From Micromonospora zamorensis (GTDB taxonomy: Bacteria > Actinomycetota > Actinomycetes > Mycobacteriales > Micromonosporaceae), in NCBI RefSeq assembly GCF_900090275.1, contig NZ_LT607755.1, positions 3,596,001-3,660,000 of the forward strand: 64,000 nt of DNA, in the 5' to 3' direction. Below, in pieces: positions 15,985 to 24,601 of the stretch. The translations under genes were made by a program, and so were the position numbers. The notes beneath the pieces are model-generated. The model was not told the origin of the DNA. It did no database searches and was given only the letters and a program-made list of their open reading frames with translations. Within the stretch, counting starts at the first letter, position 1. Each line of letters opens with the position of its first letter.

Positions 15985-17271
15985 CTATGCCTGCCGCCGT
16001 GACGTCGGTGGTCCGAGCCGCAGCAGCACCTGCGCCCCGCCCCGCGGGCCGGTCCGCAACTCCAGGCGACCGCCGGCGGCCTGCGCGGCGCGGCGGGCGA
16101 TGTCCAGGCCGAGGCCGGTCGAGCCGGCCGCGCTCGCGCCCCGGCGGACGGCGCCGGCCGGCATGCCCGGCCCCTCGTCGGCGACGCTGAGGACCACCTC
16201 CCCCGCGTCCGGGGCGAGCCGGACGGCGAACGGCGTTTCATCGGGGGTGTGCGCGAAGACGTTGCCGAGCAGAGCGTCCACGGCCGCCGCCAGGTCGTCG
16301 GCTGCCACACCGACCGGGAGAGGCCCAGGTGCCAGGTCGAGGGTGACGGCCCGGCCGGTGTCCTCGGCCAGCACAGACCAGAACGCGACCCGGTCGGCGA
16401 CGATCGCCGCCGCGTCCGAGGCGGCCGGGCCCGTCGGTGAGTGCCGCCACCGGGCCTGCCGGATCAGCCCGGTGACCGCACGTTCGAGACCGTCGGCGGC
16501 GGCGGTGATCCGGGCCGCGTCCTCCGGGTCGCGCAGCGACTCCGCCTCCAGCCGCAACGCCGTCAGCGGTGTCCGCAACCGGTGGGACAGGTCGGCGACC
16601 TGCTCGCGTTCCTGGACGAGGAGCACCTGGATCCGGGTGGCGAGGTGGTTAAGCGCACCAGCGACCTCGCGCAGCTCGGGCGGGCCGGCCGGGGTGACCC
16701 TGGCGTCCAGCTCGGCGTTGGCGAGCCGGTGTGAGACGGCGGAGAGGTCGCTGATCGGCCGGACCAGGGTGCGTGCCAGCCGGTCGGCGACCAGCAGCCC
16801 GATCAGCACGAGGATCACGCCGAGCAGCGCGAGCACCAGCCAGGCCCGGGTGACCCCGGCGGTCAGTTCGTGCTGCGGCACCACGATCCGGATCACGCCG
16901 GTGCCGTCCGCCCGGCCCTGCACGGCGATGACCACCTCCCGGCCGGCCGCCGACTTCCCGGTGAGGCTCTGCCCACGCGCGGCCAGGGCCACCGCCGGCG
17001 TACGGGGGGTCTGGGCGCCGAGCACCGTGCCGTCCGGCAGGAACACGCTCACCGGTCGTCCGGACTCCGCGGCGAGCTGCTCGACGGTGAGCCGGATGGT
17101 CGCCGCGTCGGCGGTGCCGACCACCGGCACGAGACTCTGCGCGTCGGCGGTGGCCCGGACGGTGGCCCGGTCCTCGGCGACAGTGCGGACCAGCAGCGCC
17201 AGCGGCACCAGGAAGGCGATGAGGGTCAGCACACTGACCGCGGCGACCAGCAACGCGAGCCGTGCCCTCAT
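15985..17271 (-). CDS. Sensor histidine kinase
   Basis: This 428-residue membrane kinase has TM1 (about 5-29), an extracytoplasmic sensor of about 110 residues, TM2 (about 143-163) and a HAMP domain. The dimerisation box ADLSHRLRTPLTAL has the phospho-acceptor His230. The ATPase domain has an N box (NVFAHTP), G1 (VADEGPGMP) and G2 (GSTGLGLDIA). The N box and catalytic acid region are slightly unusual for the HPK family, but all key residues are visible. Its start overlaps the response regulator stop by 4 bp (ATGA). The signal is unknown; PepSY partners suggest an envelope signal. Confidence 0.94.
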   Translation of the reverse strand: MRARLALLVAAVSVLTLIAFLVPLALLVRTVAEDRATVRATADAQSLVPVVGTADAATIRLTVEQLAAESGRPVSVFLPDGTVLGAQTPRTPAVALAARGQSLTGKSAAGREVVIAVQGRADGTGVIRIVVPQHELTAGVTRAWLVLALLGVILVLIGLLVADRLARTLVRPISDLSAVSHRLANAELDARVTPAGPPELREVAGALNHLATRIQVLLVQEREQVADLSHRLRTPLTALRLEAESLRDPEDAARITAAADGLERAVTGLIRQARWRHSPTGPAASDAAAIVADRVAFWSVLAEDTGRAVTLDLAPGPLPVGVAADDLAAAVDALLGNVFAHTPDETPFAVRLAPDAGEVVLSVADEGPGMPAGAVRRGASAAGSTGLGLDIARRAAQAAGGRLELRTGPRGGAQVLLRLGPPTSRRQA

Positions 17272-17963
17272 GGCTGCGCCGCCGGCGCTTCGAGACGCAC
17301 CCCGACACCGCGCACGGTGTGCAGGTAACGAGGCTGCTGGGCGTTCTCCCCCAACTTGCGACGCAACCAGGACAGGTGCACGTCGACGGTCTTGTCGGCA
17401 CCTCCGTAGGGGATCTGCCAGACCTCGGTGAGCAGTTCACGTTTCGTGACCACCTGGCCGGGCCGGCCGGCGAGGTGGTGCAGCAGGTCGAACTCGCGCG
17501 GCGTCAGCTCGACCACCACCCCGTCCAGGGTGACCTGCCGGGCCCGGGGATCGACGCGCAGCCCGCCGACGACGAGCGCCGGGTCCTGCGCGTCGGCACC
17601 GGAGGGCCCCCGCCGCAGCACCGCCCGGGCGCGGGCGTCGAGCTGCGCCGCCGTGAACGGCTTGACCAGGTAGTCGTCGGCACCGGCGTCGAGCACCCGT
17701 ACGATCTCGGCCTCGTCGTCGCGCGCGGTGGCCACGATGACCGGCACCGAGCTGACCGCGCGCAGCATCCGCAGCAGCTCGCGTCCGTCCAGGTCGGGCA
17801 GGCCCAGGTCGAGCACGACGAGATCGGGACGGTCCTCCAGTGCGTCGCGGAGCCCGGCCATCGCGGTCGAGGCCGCGGCCACCGCATGGCCGCGTTCCCG
17901 CAGGGCACGGATCAGCGGGGTACGGATGGTCAGGTCGTCCTCGATGAGCAACAGGCGGGCCAC
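17268..17963 (-). CDS. OmpR-family response regulator
   Basis: This 231-residue protein has a receiver domain (1-120: acidic pair in IEDD, phospho-acceptor Asp52 in VLDLGLPD, Thr in VATARD, Lys in LVKPF) and a winged-helix DNA-binding domain (about 130-225: TPREFDLLHHLAGRPGQVV ... VHLSWLRRKLG). It is the first gene of a minus-strand operon with the kinase, then DUF5872, then PepSY. A tandem half-site motif present both upstream of PepSY and in the divergent promoter is the best candidate for its binding site. Confidence 0.95.
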   Translation of the reverse strand: MARLLLIEDDLTIRTPLIRALRERGHAVAAASTAMAGLRDALEDRPDLVVLDLGLPDLDGRELLRMLRAVSSVPVIVATARDDEAEIVRVLDAGADDYLVKPFTAAQLDARARAVLRRGPSGADAQDPALVVGGLRVDPRARQVTLDGVVVELTPREFDLLHHLAGRPGQVVTKRELLTEVWQIPYGGADKTVDVHLSWLRRKLGENAQQPRYLHTVRGVGVRLEAPAAQP

Positions 17964-18004
17964 AGCTGGCAGGCTAACCGCTACCGCTGTCAGCTAGGCG
18001 CACG

Positions 18005-18024
18005 TTAACCATGCCTTAGCGTCC
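18005..18024 (+). promoter_or_regulatory. Putative response-regulator box in the divergent promoter
   Basis: TTAACCatgCCTTAGCGTCC lies 41 bp before the gene at 18066 and in the same orientation relative to it as the copy upstream of PepSY. It is 42 bp from the response regulator start on the other strand, so it may also serve autoregulation. Confidence 0.6.
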
Positions 18025-18065
18025 GGATGTGCCAACGACAAGGACGGATCGGGGATAGTCAGAGC

Positions 18066-18530
18066 ATGGGCCGTCGTTCGATTCTCGTCGCCGCCGGGTG
18101 GGTGGCCACCGTCGCCGTGGCGACCCTGATCGGGTTGGGCGCGATCCGGTTGGTCGGCGAGAGCCTCACCGGCACACCGGGTGGGGTGCGCAGCGAGGCC
18201 GAGATCGAACGGGCGCTCGCCTCGCCGGAGCCGGTGCCCACCGGCACGACGGGCACCGCCTCAGTCGGGCCGGGCACGGCCAGCCCCACGCCGAGCGCGA
18301 GCTCCGGGGTCCGCCGGGGGTTCGCCACCGACGGCGGCACGGCCGTGGCCGAGTGCGGTGCCGGTGGCGTACGCCTCGTCTCCTGGGCGCCCGCGCAGGG
18401 CTACCGGGTCAGGGACGTGGACCGGGGCCCGGACGACGACGTCGAGGTCAAGTTTCGGGGGCCGACCCGGGAGTACGAGTTGAAGGTGCGCTGCATCGGC
18501 TCGGAGCCGGTGGCCGTCGCCGACGACTGA
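18066..18530 (+). CDS. Hypothetical membrane-anchored protein, probable two-component target
   Basis: This 154-residue protein starts at 18066 (MGRRSILVAAGWVATVAVATL), which gives an N-terminal membrane helix (about 5-30). A Thr/Ser/Pro-rich linker (about 55-90) and a small C-terminal domain (about 90-154) follow, with two Cys (AVAECGAGG and KVRCIGS) likely disulphide-bonded outside the cell. Its last 60 residues (GVRLVSWAPAQGYRVRDVDRG...) recall septum-formation or secreted accessory domains, but no family is certain. It is divergent from the response regulator and carries the motif shared with PepSY, so co-regulation is likely. Confidence 0.75.
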   Translation: MGRRSILVAAGWVATVAVATLIGLGAIRLVGESLTGTPGGVRSEAEIERALASPEPVPTGTTGTASVGPGTASPTPSASSGVRRGFATDGGTAVAECGAGGVRLVSWAPAQGYRVRDVDRGPDDDVEVKFRGPTREYELKVRCIGSEPVAVADD

Positions 18531-18566
18531 CGGCCCGGGCGCAGGTGCGGTGAGTGTCGCGGCGGT

Positions 18567-19019
18567 TCACCGGCTCTGCAGGGCGTCCACCAACCGCCTG
18601 AGCGTCGCGCGCGCATTCTCGAGATCCCTGAGGCTGAGGCCGGCTCGTTCCACGGCGTCCCGGCGGTCGGCGTCGGAGCGTTCCAGGAGGCCGGTGAGCG
18701 TGGCCAGCCCTGCCGTCGTGAGTGTCACCAGTGGCGCGCGGCGGTGATCGGGGTTGTCGTGCAACTCCACCATCCCGGCACGGGCCAGGTCGTCGACCAC
18801 TCGCTGCACGCTCTGTCGAGCGAGGCCGAGTCTGCGCGCCGCGCTGGCGACGGTGCGGGCACCGTCGGAGAGCACGCTCATCACGTGCAATCGGGCGGCA
18901 GTTTGGCCCTCTTCTCGGGCGAGCTCCTCGCTTGAGCGCCGAGACTCGCCTGCCAGTTCATACACGTCTGCTACCAGCAGCCGATACGCGTCGACCCGGT
19001 CCTGTTTCCGTTCGGTCAT
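18567..19019 (-). CDS. MarR family transcriptional regulator
   Basis: This protein has 150 residues from the ATG at 19019 (MTERKQDRVDAYRLL); the longer frame to 19076 runs through the operator. The MarR winged helix is clear: TAARLHVMSVLSDGARTVASAARRLGLARQSVQRVVDDL, then wing DNPDHRRAPLVTLT, flanked by dimerisation helices. It is divergent from a small monooxygenase-like gene. A perfect 18-bp palindrome between them is the expected operator, so it probably represses that gene and itself. The ligand is unknown. Confidence 0.92.
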   Translation of the reverse strand: MTERKQDRVDAYRLLVADVYELAGESRRSSEELAREEGQTAARLHVMSVLSDGARTVASAARRLGLARQSVQRVVDDLARAGMVELHDNPDHRRAPLVTLTTAGLATLTGLLERSDADRRDAVERAGLSLRDLENARATLRRLVDALQSR

Positions 19020-19058
19020 CGGCAGCACCTTACCGCACGTTGACAGCCTACTACTGGA

Positions 19059-19076
19059 ATGACAGCATGCTGTCAT
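19059..19076. promoter_or_regulatory. MarR operator palindrome overlapping a start codon
   Basis: ATGACAGCATGCTGTCAT is a perfect 18-bp palindrome whose last two bases are the first two of the ATG at 19075. TTGACA at 19040-19045 lies 17 bp before CAGCAT, which would place the transcription start at the ATG itself. Repressor binding here would block a leaderless transcript. Confidence 0.7.
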
Positions 19077-19434
19077 GATTCTTCGACTGTGGAGCGGGTG
19101 GACGGAGCCCGCTCTCGCTGACGCCTACGATCGGCTGTTGACGCAGGACATCGCGCCCTCGATCCTCGCCCGGGGGGTGGCCGGGCTTCGGGAGCTTCGG
19201 GTTCTGCGTCGTTCCCCGCAGGAGCTGGACCCCACCGAGGGCAGCGAATTTCTCACCGCCATGACTTTCACGGACTTCGCCGCAGTGTCGGCCTTCACCG
19301 GCGGCGATCCGTCCGCCTCCGTTGTCCCGCCTGCCGCCCGCGATCTGCTCGGACGCTTCGATCGGCAGTCGCGGCACTATCTGACCCGAGCGGTGTTCCG
19401 CGCCGGTGATGGCCAGCCGCCAGGCGTCGGGTGA
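19075..19434 (+). CDS. Small protein, possible antibiotic-biosynthesis-monooxygenase-like (ABM) fold
   Basis: This is a 119-residue protein without signal or membrane helix. The pattern MILRLWSGWTEPALADAYDRLL...GLRELRVLRRS...EFLTAMTFTDFAAVSAFTGGD...RHYL resembles dimeric alpha/beta barrel (ABM or heme-degrading-like) proteins, where a beta-strand starting with the second residue packs against a helix. No Shine-Dalgarno sequence is present before the ATG, consistent with leaderless translation. It is divergent from, and probably controlled by, the MarR-type regulator. The function is not established. Confidence 0.75.
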   Translation: MILRLWSGWTEPALADAYDRLLTQDIAPSILARGVAGLRELRVLRRSPQELDPTEGSEFLTAMTFTDFAAVSAFTGGDPSASVVPPAARDLLGRFDRQSRHYLTRAVFRAGDGQPPGVG

Positions 19435-19447
19435 ACACCCGTCCACC

Positions 19448-20524
19448 TCACTGACCCAATGGCTGCTCGCGGTCGACGTTCCGGCCGAGGGCGACCATCC
19501 GCAGGGTCTCCTCTCGCCGCCGCACCAGTAGCGCCCCGGCCAGGAAGGTCACCGGCGCGACGAGCACCAGCATCGCCCACTGAGCCGGCACCAGGGGGAC
19601 GGTGTGTCCCATGTGCATGGTCGAGGTGACCCAACCGGCGAGGGCGCTGTCAATCACCAGGGCGAGGGCTGCCACGGGCAGCAGCATGACGACGATCCGT
19701 CGGCGTACCTCCGGAGTGAGCGTGGCCACCGCGATCACCATGGCCAAAGCGGCAGCCGCCAGGCCCGCGACGTAGAGCCAGACGACCAGCTCACTGCTGG
19801 CCTCGATGCCGTACAAGACCTGGTACGACACCTCGCCGACGAAGCCGAACGTGGGGCTGGTCGCCCGGTTCGTCACAAGGAGCGCGACCATCGCGGCCGG
19901 TGCGAGCAGCAGGGCCAGCAGTCGGCGTACGCCCAGCAGCGCGATCGCCCGGCGGCGCAGCGCCGGCACGGTGAGCGCGGCGGCAGCCACCACGGCGAGG
20001 GCGAACTGCGGCAACGTGTCCACCACATACGTCGGGTTGTCACCGGCCTGCGGCGCGACGAGCGCACCCCAACCGAGCACGCCGGCCCAGGCGAGACCGG
20101 CGGCGACCCAACGCCACCCGACCAGCACCGCTGCGCAGACGCCCGCCCAGCCGGCGACGTGCAACCAGTCGACGAGATCCGGACCGCTCGACGCGAACCC
20201 GGGCGGCGGACTCGACGCGCGGACGAGCAGGTCGAGCAGCGTCCTGCTGGCGAGCGCCAGCAGTACGACTCCGACCAGCAGGCCGGTCACCGTCGCCGCG
20301 TCCGCCCAGCTCGACTCGGTGAACCCCCGTGCGCCCACCCGTAGCCGCGCCCGCAAGCCGGCGCCGACCAGATTCCGCACGTCGGCGGCGCCGGGTCGTC
20401 GCTGGCCCGGCCGTGCACCAGCGAGGAGCACGGCCAGCATCTCGTCCTCGTACACCCGACGGTGTTCCCACGGATAGACGGCCAGCAGCCGCCGGTAGCG
20501 GCGCTCCAGATCGTCGCTGCTCAC
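19448..20524 (-). CDS. Multi-helix membrane protein of unknown function
   Basis: This protein has 358 residues from a GTG at 20524 behind GGAGGT; longer starts read through an Arg-rich non-coding-like segment. The cytoplasmic N-terminus SSDDLERRYRRLLAVYPWEHRRVYEDEMLAVLL is the conserved head of an actinomycete family often paired with PadR regulators. About eight to nine hydrophobic helices follow (about 90-340). No PadR gene is adjacent here. No catalytic motif is seen and no function is assigned. Confidence 0.82.
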   Translation of the reverse strand: MSSDDLERRYRRLLAVYPWEHRRVYEDEMLAVLLAGARPGQRRPGAADVRNLVGAGLRARLRVGARGFTESSWADAATVTGLLVGVVLLALASRTLLDLLVRASSPPPGFASSGPDLVDWLHVAGWAGVCAAVLVGWRWVAAGLAWAGVLGWGALVAPQAGDNPTYVVDTLPQFALAVVAAAALTVPALRRRAIALLGVRRLLALLLAPAAMVALLVTNRATSPTFGFVGEVSYQVLYGIEASSELVVWLYVAGLAAAALAMVIAVATLTPEVRRRIVVMLLPVAALALVIDSALAGWVTSTMHMGHTVPLVPAQWAMLVLVAPVTFLAGALLVRRREETLRMVALGRNVDREQPLGQ

Positions 20525-20611
20525 GCCGCACCTCCGTCGGTCAGTAGGCCGCTGCGGCGTAGCCGCACCCGAGCGGCGTCCGCGTTGTGTCGCAGGCGAG
20601 CTGCATTGACG

Positions 20612-20647
20612 GACGTGGCCGGCACGAATCACCGTGCCGGCCACGTC
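20612..20647 (-). terminator. Hairpin terminator after the large ThuA/dehydrogenase gene
   Basis: A perfect 15-bp stem (GACGTGGCCGGCACG with its complement) and a 6-nt loop lie 13 bp beyond the stop codon of the minus-strand gene ending at 20660. Confidence 0.85.
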
Positions 20648-20659
20648 AACGGTGGTGGT

Positions 20660-23600
20660 TCAGCTGGTGTAGGCCTCCACCTCCCAGAGCGAGTGCCCGT
20701 AGCCGGTGCCCCGGGCGGTGCCGTTGATCCGCAGGTAGCGGCCGTTGGCACCGAGCGCGGTGTGCTCGTCCACGCCGCCGTCGGCGCCGGTCACCGTCTT
20801 CACCGTCGTCCAGGTGGTGCCGTCGTTAGAGGTCTGGATCTGGTACGCGCTGCTGTACGCCGCCTCCCAGCTCAGCTTGACCCGACCGATCGCTGTGGGA
20901 CTGCCGAGGTCGACGCGGATCCACTGCGGGTCGGAGAACGTGCTCGACCAGCGGGTGGTGAGGCTGCCGTCCACCGCCTGGGCGCCGGACACGTCGGCCC
21001 CCTCGTTGCTGGAGGTCGACGTGGGCTTGTTGAGCAGAAGGTTGCCGCCGGAGGGGCCACCGGTGCCGCCGTACACCTCGAACTCGAACAGTGAGTAGCC
21101 CCAGGCGGTCCCCCGGGTGGTGCCCAGGAGCCGGACGTACCGGCCGGACCCGCTGAGCCCGGTCAGGTCGTCCACCCCGCCGTCGCCGCCGGTCACCGTA
21201 CGGATCGTGGTGAAGTTGACCCCGTCCGGCGAGGTCTGGATCTGGTAACCACTGCCGTACGCCGCCTCCCAGGTCAGCTTGACCCGGTTGAGCGAGTACG
21301 TGGCGCCGAGGTCCACATCGATCCACTGCGGGTCACTGAAGGCGCTGCCCCACCGGGTTCCGGCCACGCCGTCGAACGCGTTGGCCGCGCCGTACGCGCC
21401 CTCGAAGCTGGACGCTCGTGCCGGCTTGCCCCGGGCCAGGTTGGTGCCCGGCTCGGGATCCGGGTCGGGGTCCGGGTCCGGCCCGGGTCCACCAGGGCTG
21501 GTGGAGAGGGTGAACTCGTCGATGTCGAACCACGGCCCAGCGCCCTTGAAGACCAGGAACAGGGTTCGGGTGCCGGTCGGGGCGGTGACCCCACCGGTGA
21601 CCGTGGCGAAATTGGCGTACCCGCCGGTGGGCACCACGGTGGCCGAGCCGACCAGCGGCCCGGTGGGCGAGTCGACCCGCAACTCCACCGTGCCGCCGCC
21701 ACCGGCCGGTGCTCCGACCCGGGCGCTGAACGACTGGACGCCGGTCAGGTTGTAGGGGCGGAACGAGATCCAGTCGTTGTTGTCGACGTAGCCGACCGCC
21801 GCGCCGCCGTGCCCCGCCGCCCCGGCGACGATCTGGACACCTGACGAGTCACCGAAGTGCTCGGCCTGGCGTACCCGAGGTTGCAGGACGGCCTGGGTGT
21901 GCGTGGTCAGCGGCGGCTGGCTACCACCGCCCAGGTCGGTGTATTCGGCGTCGATGATGCCGAAGATGTTCGCCGCGGTGTCGTGCTCGCCGTCCGCCGA
22001 GGTCTGGATGACGCCGGAGCAGCCCTGCACGCTGCCGAGCTGGTGGCCGTGCGAGTCGTGGCCGAGGACGTAGTTCACCTTCACCCGGGCGCAGTTGATC
22101 GCACCGTCCTGGGCGTCGGTGACGGTGACCGAGAACGGCACGGCGTCCCCGAAGGTGAAGGTCTGCCCGTTCAACGGGGTGTTCACGGTGACCATCGGGG
22201 CGCTGTTGCCGACCGTGACCACCACGCTCGCGGTGGCCGTCTTGCCGGTGGTGTCCCGGACCGTCAACGTCGGGCTGCGGGTCCCGTTGGTGGTGTACGT
22301 GAAGCTCGGGTTGGCCGCTGTCGAGTCGGTGGTGCCGTTGTTGTCGAAGTCCCAGGCGTAGGTGAACGGGTCACCGTCCGGGTCGAGCGTGCCGGCCGAG
22401 GAGAAGGCCACGGTCAGCGGCGCGGTGCCGCTGGTCGGGGTGGCCGAGACCTTGGCGACGGGCGCTCGGCCCTCGCGGGCGTACTCGATGCGGTAGAGCG
22501 CCGAGTTGGCGTCGCCGTTGAACCAGCCGGTGCCGTAGTCGAGCACGTAGAGCGCGCCGTCCGGCCCGAACTCCATGTCCATGACCTGCGTGCCGGTCCA
22601 CGGGAACGGGTTGATCTTCAGCGGTTGGCCGGACGCGTCGAGCTTGATGTTCTTGATCCAGCGGCGACCGAACTCACCGGCGAAGTAGGTCCCGTCGTAG
22701 TACTCGGGGAACGCCACGGGCGAGGTGTTGTTCGGGTCGTACCGGTAGACCGGGCCGCCCATCGGCGACAGGCCACCGCCGGTGAACTCCGGCGGCGAGC
22801 CGGAGCCGCCGTACGGCAGCCACGCCGGGACGGCCGGCGGCAGCTGGGTGATGCCGGTGTTGTTGGGCGAGTTGTTGACCGGCCCGCCCGCGCAGTTGAA
22901 CTTCGGCCCGGACGGCCCGGACGGGAAGGTGTAGTCGTTGTACGCGTCGTTGCGGGCGGTGCAGTACGGCCAGCCGTAGAAGCCGGGTCGGTCGATCCGG
23001 GCGAACTCCACGTTGCCCGCCGGCCCCCGGTTCGGGTCGGCGGTGCCCGCGTCGGGACCGTAGTCACCGAGGTAGACGATGCCGGTGGCCTTGTCCACGC
23101 TCATCCGGAACGGGTTGCGGAAGCCCATCGCATAGACCTCCGGGCGGGTCCTCGCGGTGCCCGGGGCGAACATGTTGCCGGCCGGGATGGTGTAGCCCCC
23201 GGCGGCGCTCGGCTTGATCCGGAGCACCTTGCCGCGCAGGTCGTTGCTGTTCGCGGAGGTGCGTTGCGCGTCGAACGCCGGGTTGCGCCCGGCCCGCTCG
23301 TCGATCGGGGTGAAGCCGGCCGAGTCGAACGGGTTGGTGTCGTCACCGGTGGACAGGTAGAGGTTGCCCGCCGCGTCGAAGTCCATGTCACCGCCGACGT
23401 GGCAGCACATGCCCCGGCTGGTCGGCACGTTGAGGATCAGCGTCTCGCTGGCCAGGTTGATGGTGTTGTCCGCGTTGACGGTGAACCGGGCGAGCCGGTT
23501 GACGCCTTCCCAGACTGCGAACTCGGCCGGTGTGCCGGTGGCTGGGGCGCCGCCACCGGGGGTGCTCAGTGGTGGGGCGAAGTAGGCGTACACCCAGCGG

Positions 23601-24601
23601 TTGGTGGCGAAGTTCGGGTCGGCCTTGATGCCCTGCAGACCCTCCTCGTCTCCGGTGTAGACCGGCAGGGTCGCGGCGATCTTGGTGTTGCCGGCGGCGT
23701 CGGTGTGCCGGATCACGCCGTTGCGGGAGGTGTGCAGCACGCCCCGGTCCGGCAGGACGGTCAGGCTCATCGGCTCACCGGTCTCGGCCGCGCCCTTGGC
23801 CAGCTCCACCTGTTGGAAGCTGCTGGTGACGGTGGCGCCACAGTCGGCGTCGACCTCCCCGGCCGCGGTCCTGATGCCACCGAGCAGGTGCTGACGGAAG
23901 CTCGCCTCGGTGTACGACGCGTCGGTGTGCCCCAGGCCCGTGTACCAGGCCCGGCCGCCGGAGTAGTTCTGGCACCAGGAGATCGGGTGGTCGGCGCCCA
24001 TGCTCCCGCCGGTGTAGGTGCTCTCGTCCAGCGTGGCCAGCACGTGCACGTTGCCCCGGGGGTTGGTGCGGTAGTTGTACAGCTCGTCGAACCGGTTCCA
24101 CCGCTGCGGCAGCGTCGCGGTGGACGGGTGCACCTGGTCGGCGACCTTGACGGTGACGTTCTGCTCGGCGGGGTGCGAGGCGAAGTACGCCCCAACCAGC
24201 CCGCCGTACCAGGGCCAGTCGTACTCGGTGTCGGAGGCGGAGTGCACGCCGACGTAGCCGCCGCCGCCGGTGATGTAGCGCTCGAACGCGGCCTGCTGGG
24301 CGGCGTTGAGCACGTCGCCGGTGGTGGACAGCCAGATCACCGCGGCGAACCGGTCGAGGTTGGCGTCGGTGAACTGGGCGGCGTCCTCGGTCGCCTCGAC
24401 GGTGAAGCCGTTGGCGGCGCCGAGCTGCTGGATGGCGGTGATGCCCGGGGTGATGGATCCGTGCCGGAATCCGGCGGTCTTGCTGAAGACCAGCACGGTG
24501 AAGGGTGCGGCGCTGGCCGTGGGCGGCGCGGCGACGATGCCTCCGGCCACGAGGATCGTGCTCAGCGCGAGGCCGAGCCACGATCTCAGGGATCTGCGCA
24601 C
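20660..24601 (-). CDS. Large secreted ThuA / PQQ-type sugar dehydrogenase protein with PKD, CBM6 and two F5/8C domains
   Basis: This protein has 1313 residues from a GTG at 24601 behind AAAGGA. A Sec signal peptide (1-32) is followed by a ThuA glutamine-amidotransferase-like domain (about 33-245, TVLVFSKTAGFRHGSI). Next is a six-bladed glucose/sorbosone-dehydrogenase propeller (about 258-705, with CCHVGGDMDFD and LRGKVLRIKP), a PKD domain (about 710-800), a CBM6-like domain (about 912-1032), a Pro/Asp linker and two discoidin F5/8C domains (about 1050-1180 and 1187-1313). The last two are 60-70% alike and look duplicated. It is extracellular and probably polysaccharide-bound, oxidising or binding sugars. 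The enzymatic activity of such fusions is not well established. A strong terminator follows. Confidence 0.92.
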   Translation of the reverse strand: MRRSLRSWLGLALSTILVAGGIVAAPPTASAAPFTVLVFSKTAGFRHGSITPGITAIQQLGAANGFTVEATEDAAQFTDANLDRFAAVIWLSTTGDVLNAAQQAAFERYITGGGGYVGVHSASDTEYDWPWYGGLVGAYFASHPAEQNVTVKVADQVHPSTATLPQRWNRFDELYNYRTNPRGNVHVLATLDESTYTGGSMGADHPISWCQNYSGGRAWYTGLGHTDASYTEASFRQHLLGGIRTAAGEVDADCGATVTSSFQQVELAKGAAETGEPMSLTVLPDRGVLHTSRNGVIRHTDAAGNTKIAATLPVYTGDEEGLQGIKADPNFATNRWVYAYFAPPLSTPGGGAPATGTPAEFAVWEGVNRLARFTVNADNTINLASETLILNVPTSRGMCCHVGGDMDFDAAGNLYLSTGDDTNPFDSAGFTPIDERAGRNPAFDAQRTSANSNDLRGKVLRIKPSAAGGYTIPAGNMFAPGTARTRPEVYAMGFRNPFRMSVDKATGIVYLGDYGPDAGTADPNRGPAGNVEFARIDRPGFYGWPYCTARNDAYNDYTFPSGPSGPKFNCAGGPVNNSPNNTGITQLPPAVPAWLPYGGSGSPPEFTGGGLSPMGGPVYRYDPNNTSPVAFPEYYDGTYFAGEFGRRWIKNIKLDASGQPLKINPFPWTGTQVMDMEFGPDGALYVLDYGTGWFNGDANSALYRIEYAREGRAPVAKVSATPTSGTAPLTVAFSSAGTLDPDGDPFTYAWDFDNNGTTDSTAANPSFTYTTNGTRSPTLTVRDTTGKTATASVVVTVGNSAPMVTVNTPLNGQTFTFGDAVPFSVTVTDAQDGAINCARVKVNYVLGHDSHGHQLGSVQGCSGVIQTSADGEHDTAANIFGIIDAEYTDLGGGSQPPLTTHTQAVLQPRVRQAEHFGDSSGVQIVAGAAGHGGAAVGYVDNNDWISFRPYNLTGVQSFSARVGAPAGGGGTVELRVDSPTGPLVGSATVVPTGGYANFATVTGGVTAPTGTRTLFLVFKGAGPWFDIDEFTLSTSPGGPGPDPDPDPDPEPGTNLARGKPARASSFEGAYGAANAFDGVAGTRWGSAFSDPQWIDVDLGATYSLNRVKLTWEAAYGSGYQIQTSPDGVNFTTIRTVTGGDGGVDDLTGLSGSGRYVRLLGTTRGTAWGYSLFEFEVYGGTGGPSGGNLLLNKPTSTSSNEGADVSGAQAVDGSLTTRWSSTFSDPQWIRVDLGSPTAIGRVKLSWEAAYSSAYQIQTSNDGTTWTTVKTVTGADGGVDEHTALGANGRYLRINGTARGTGYGHSLWEVEAYTS

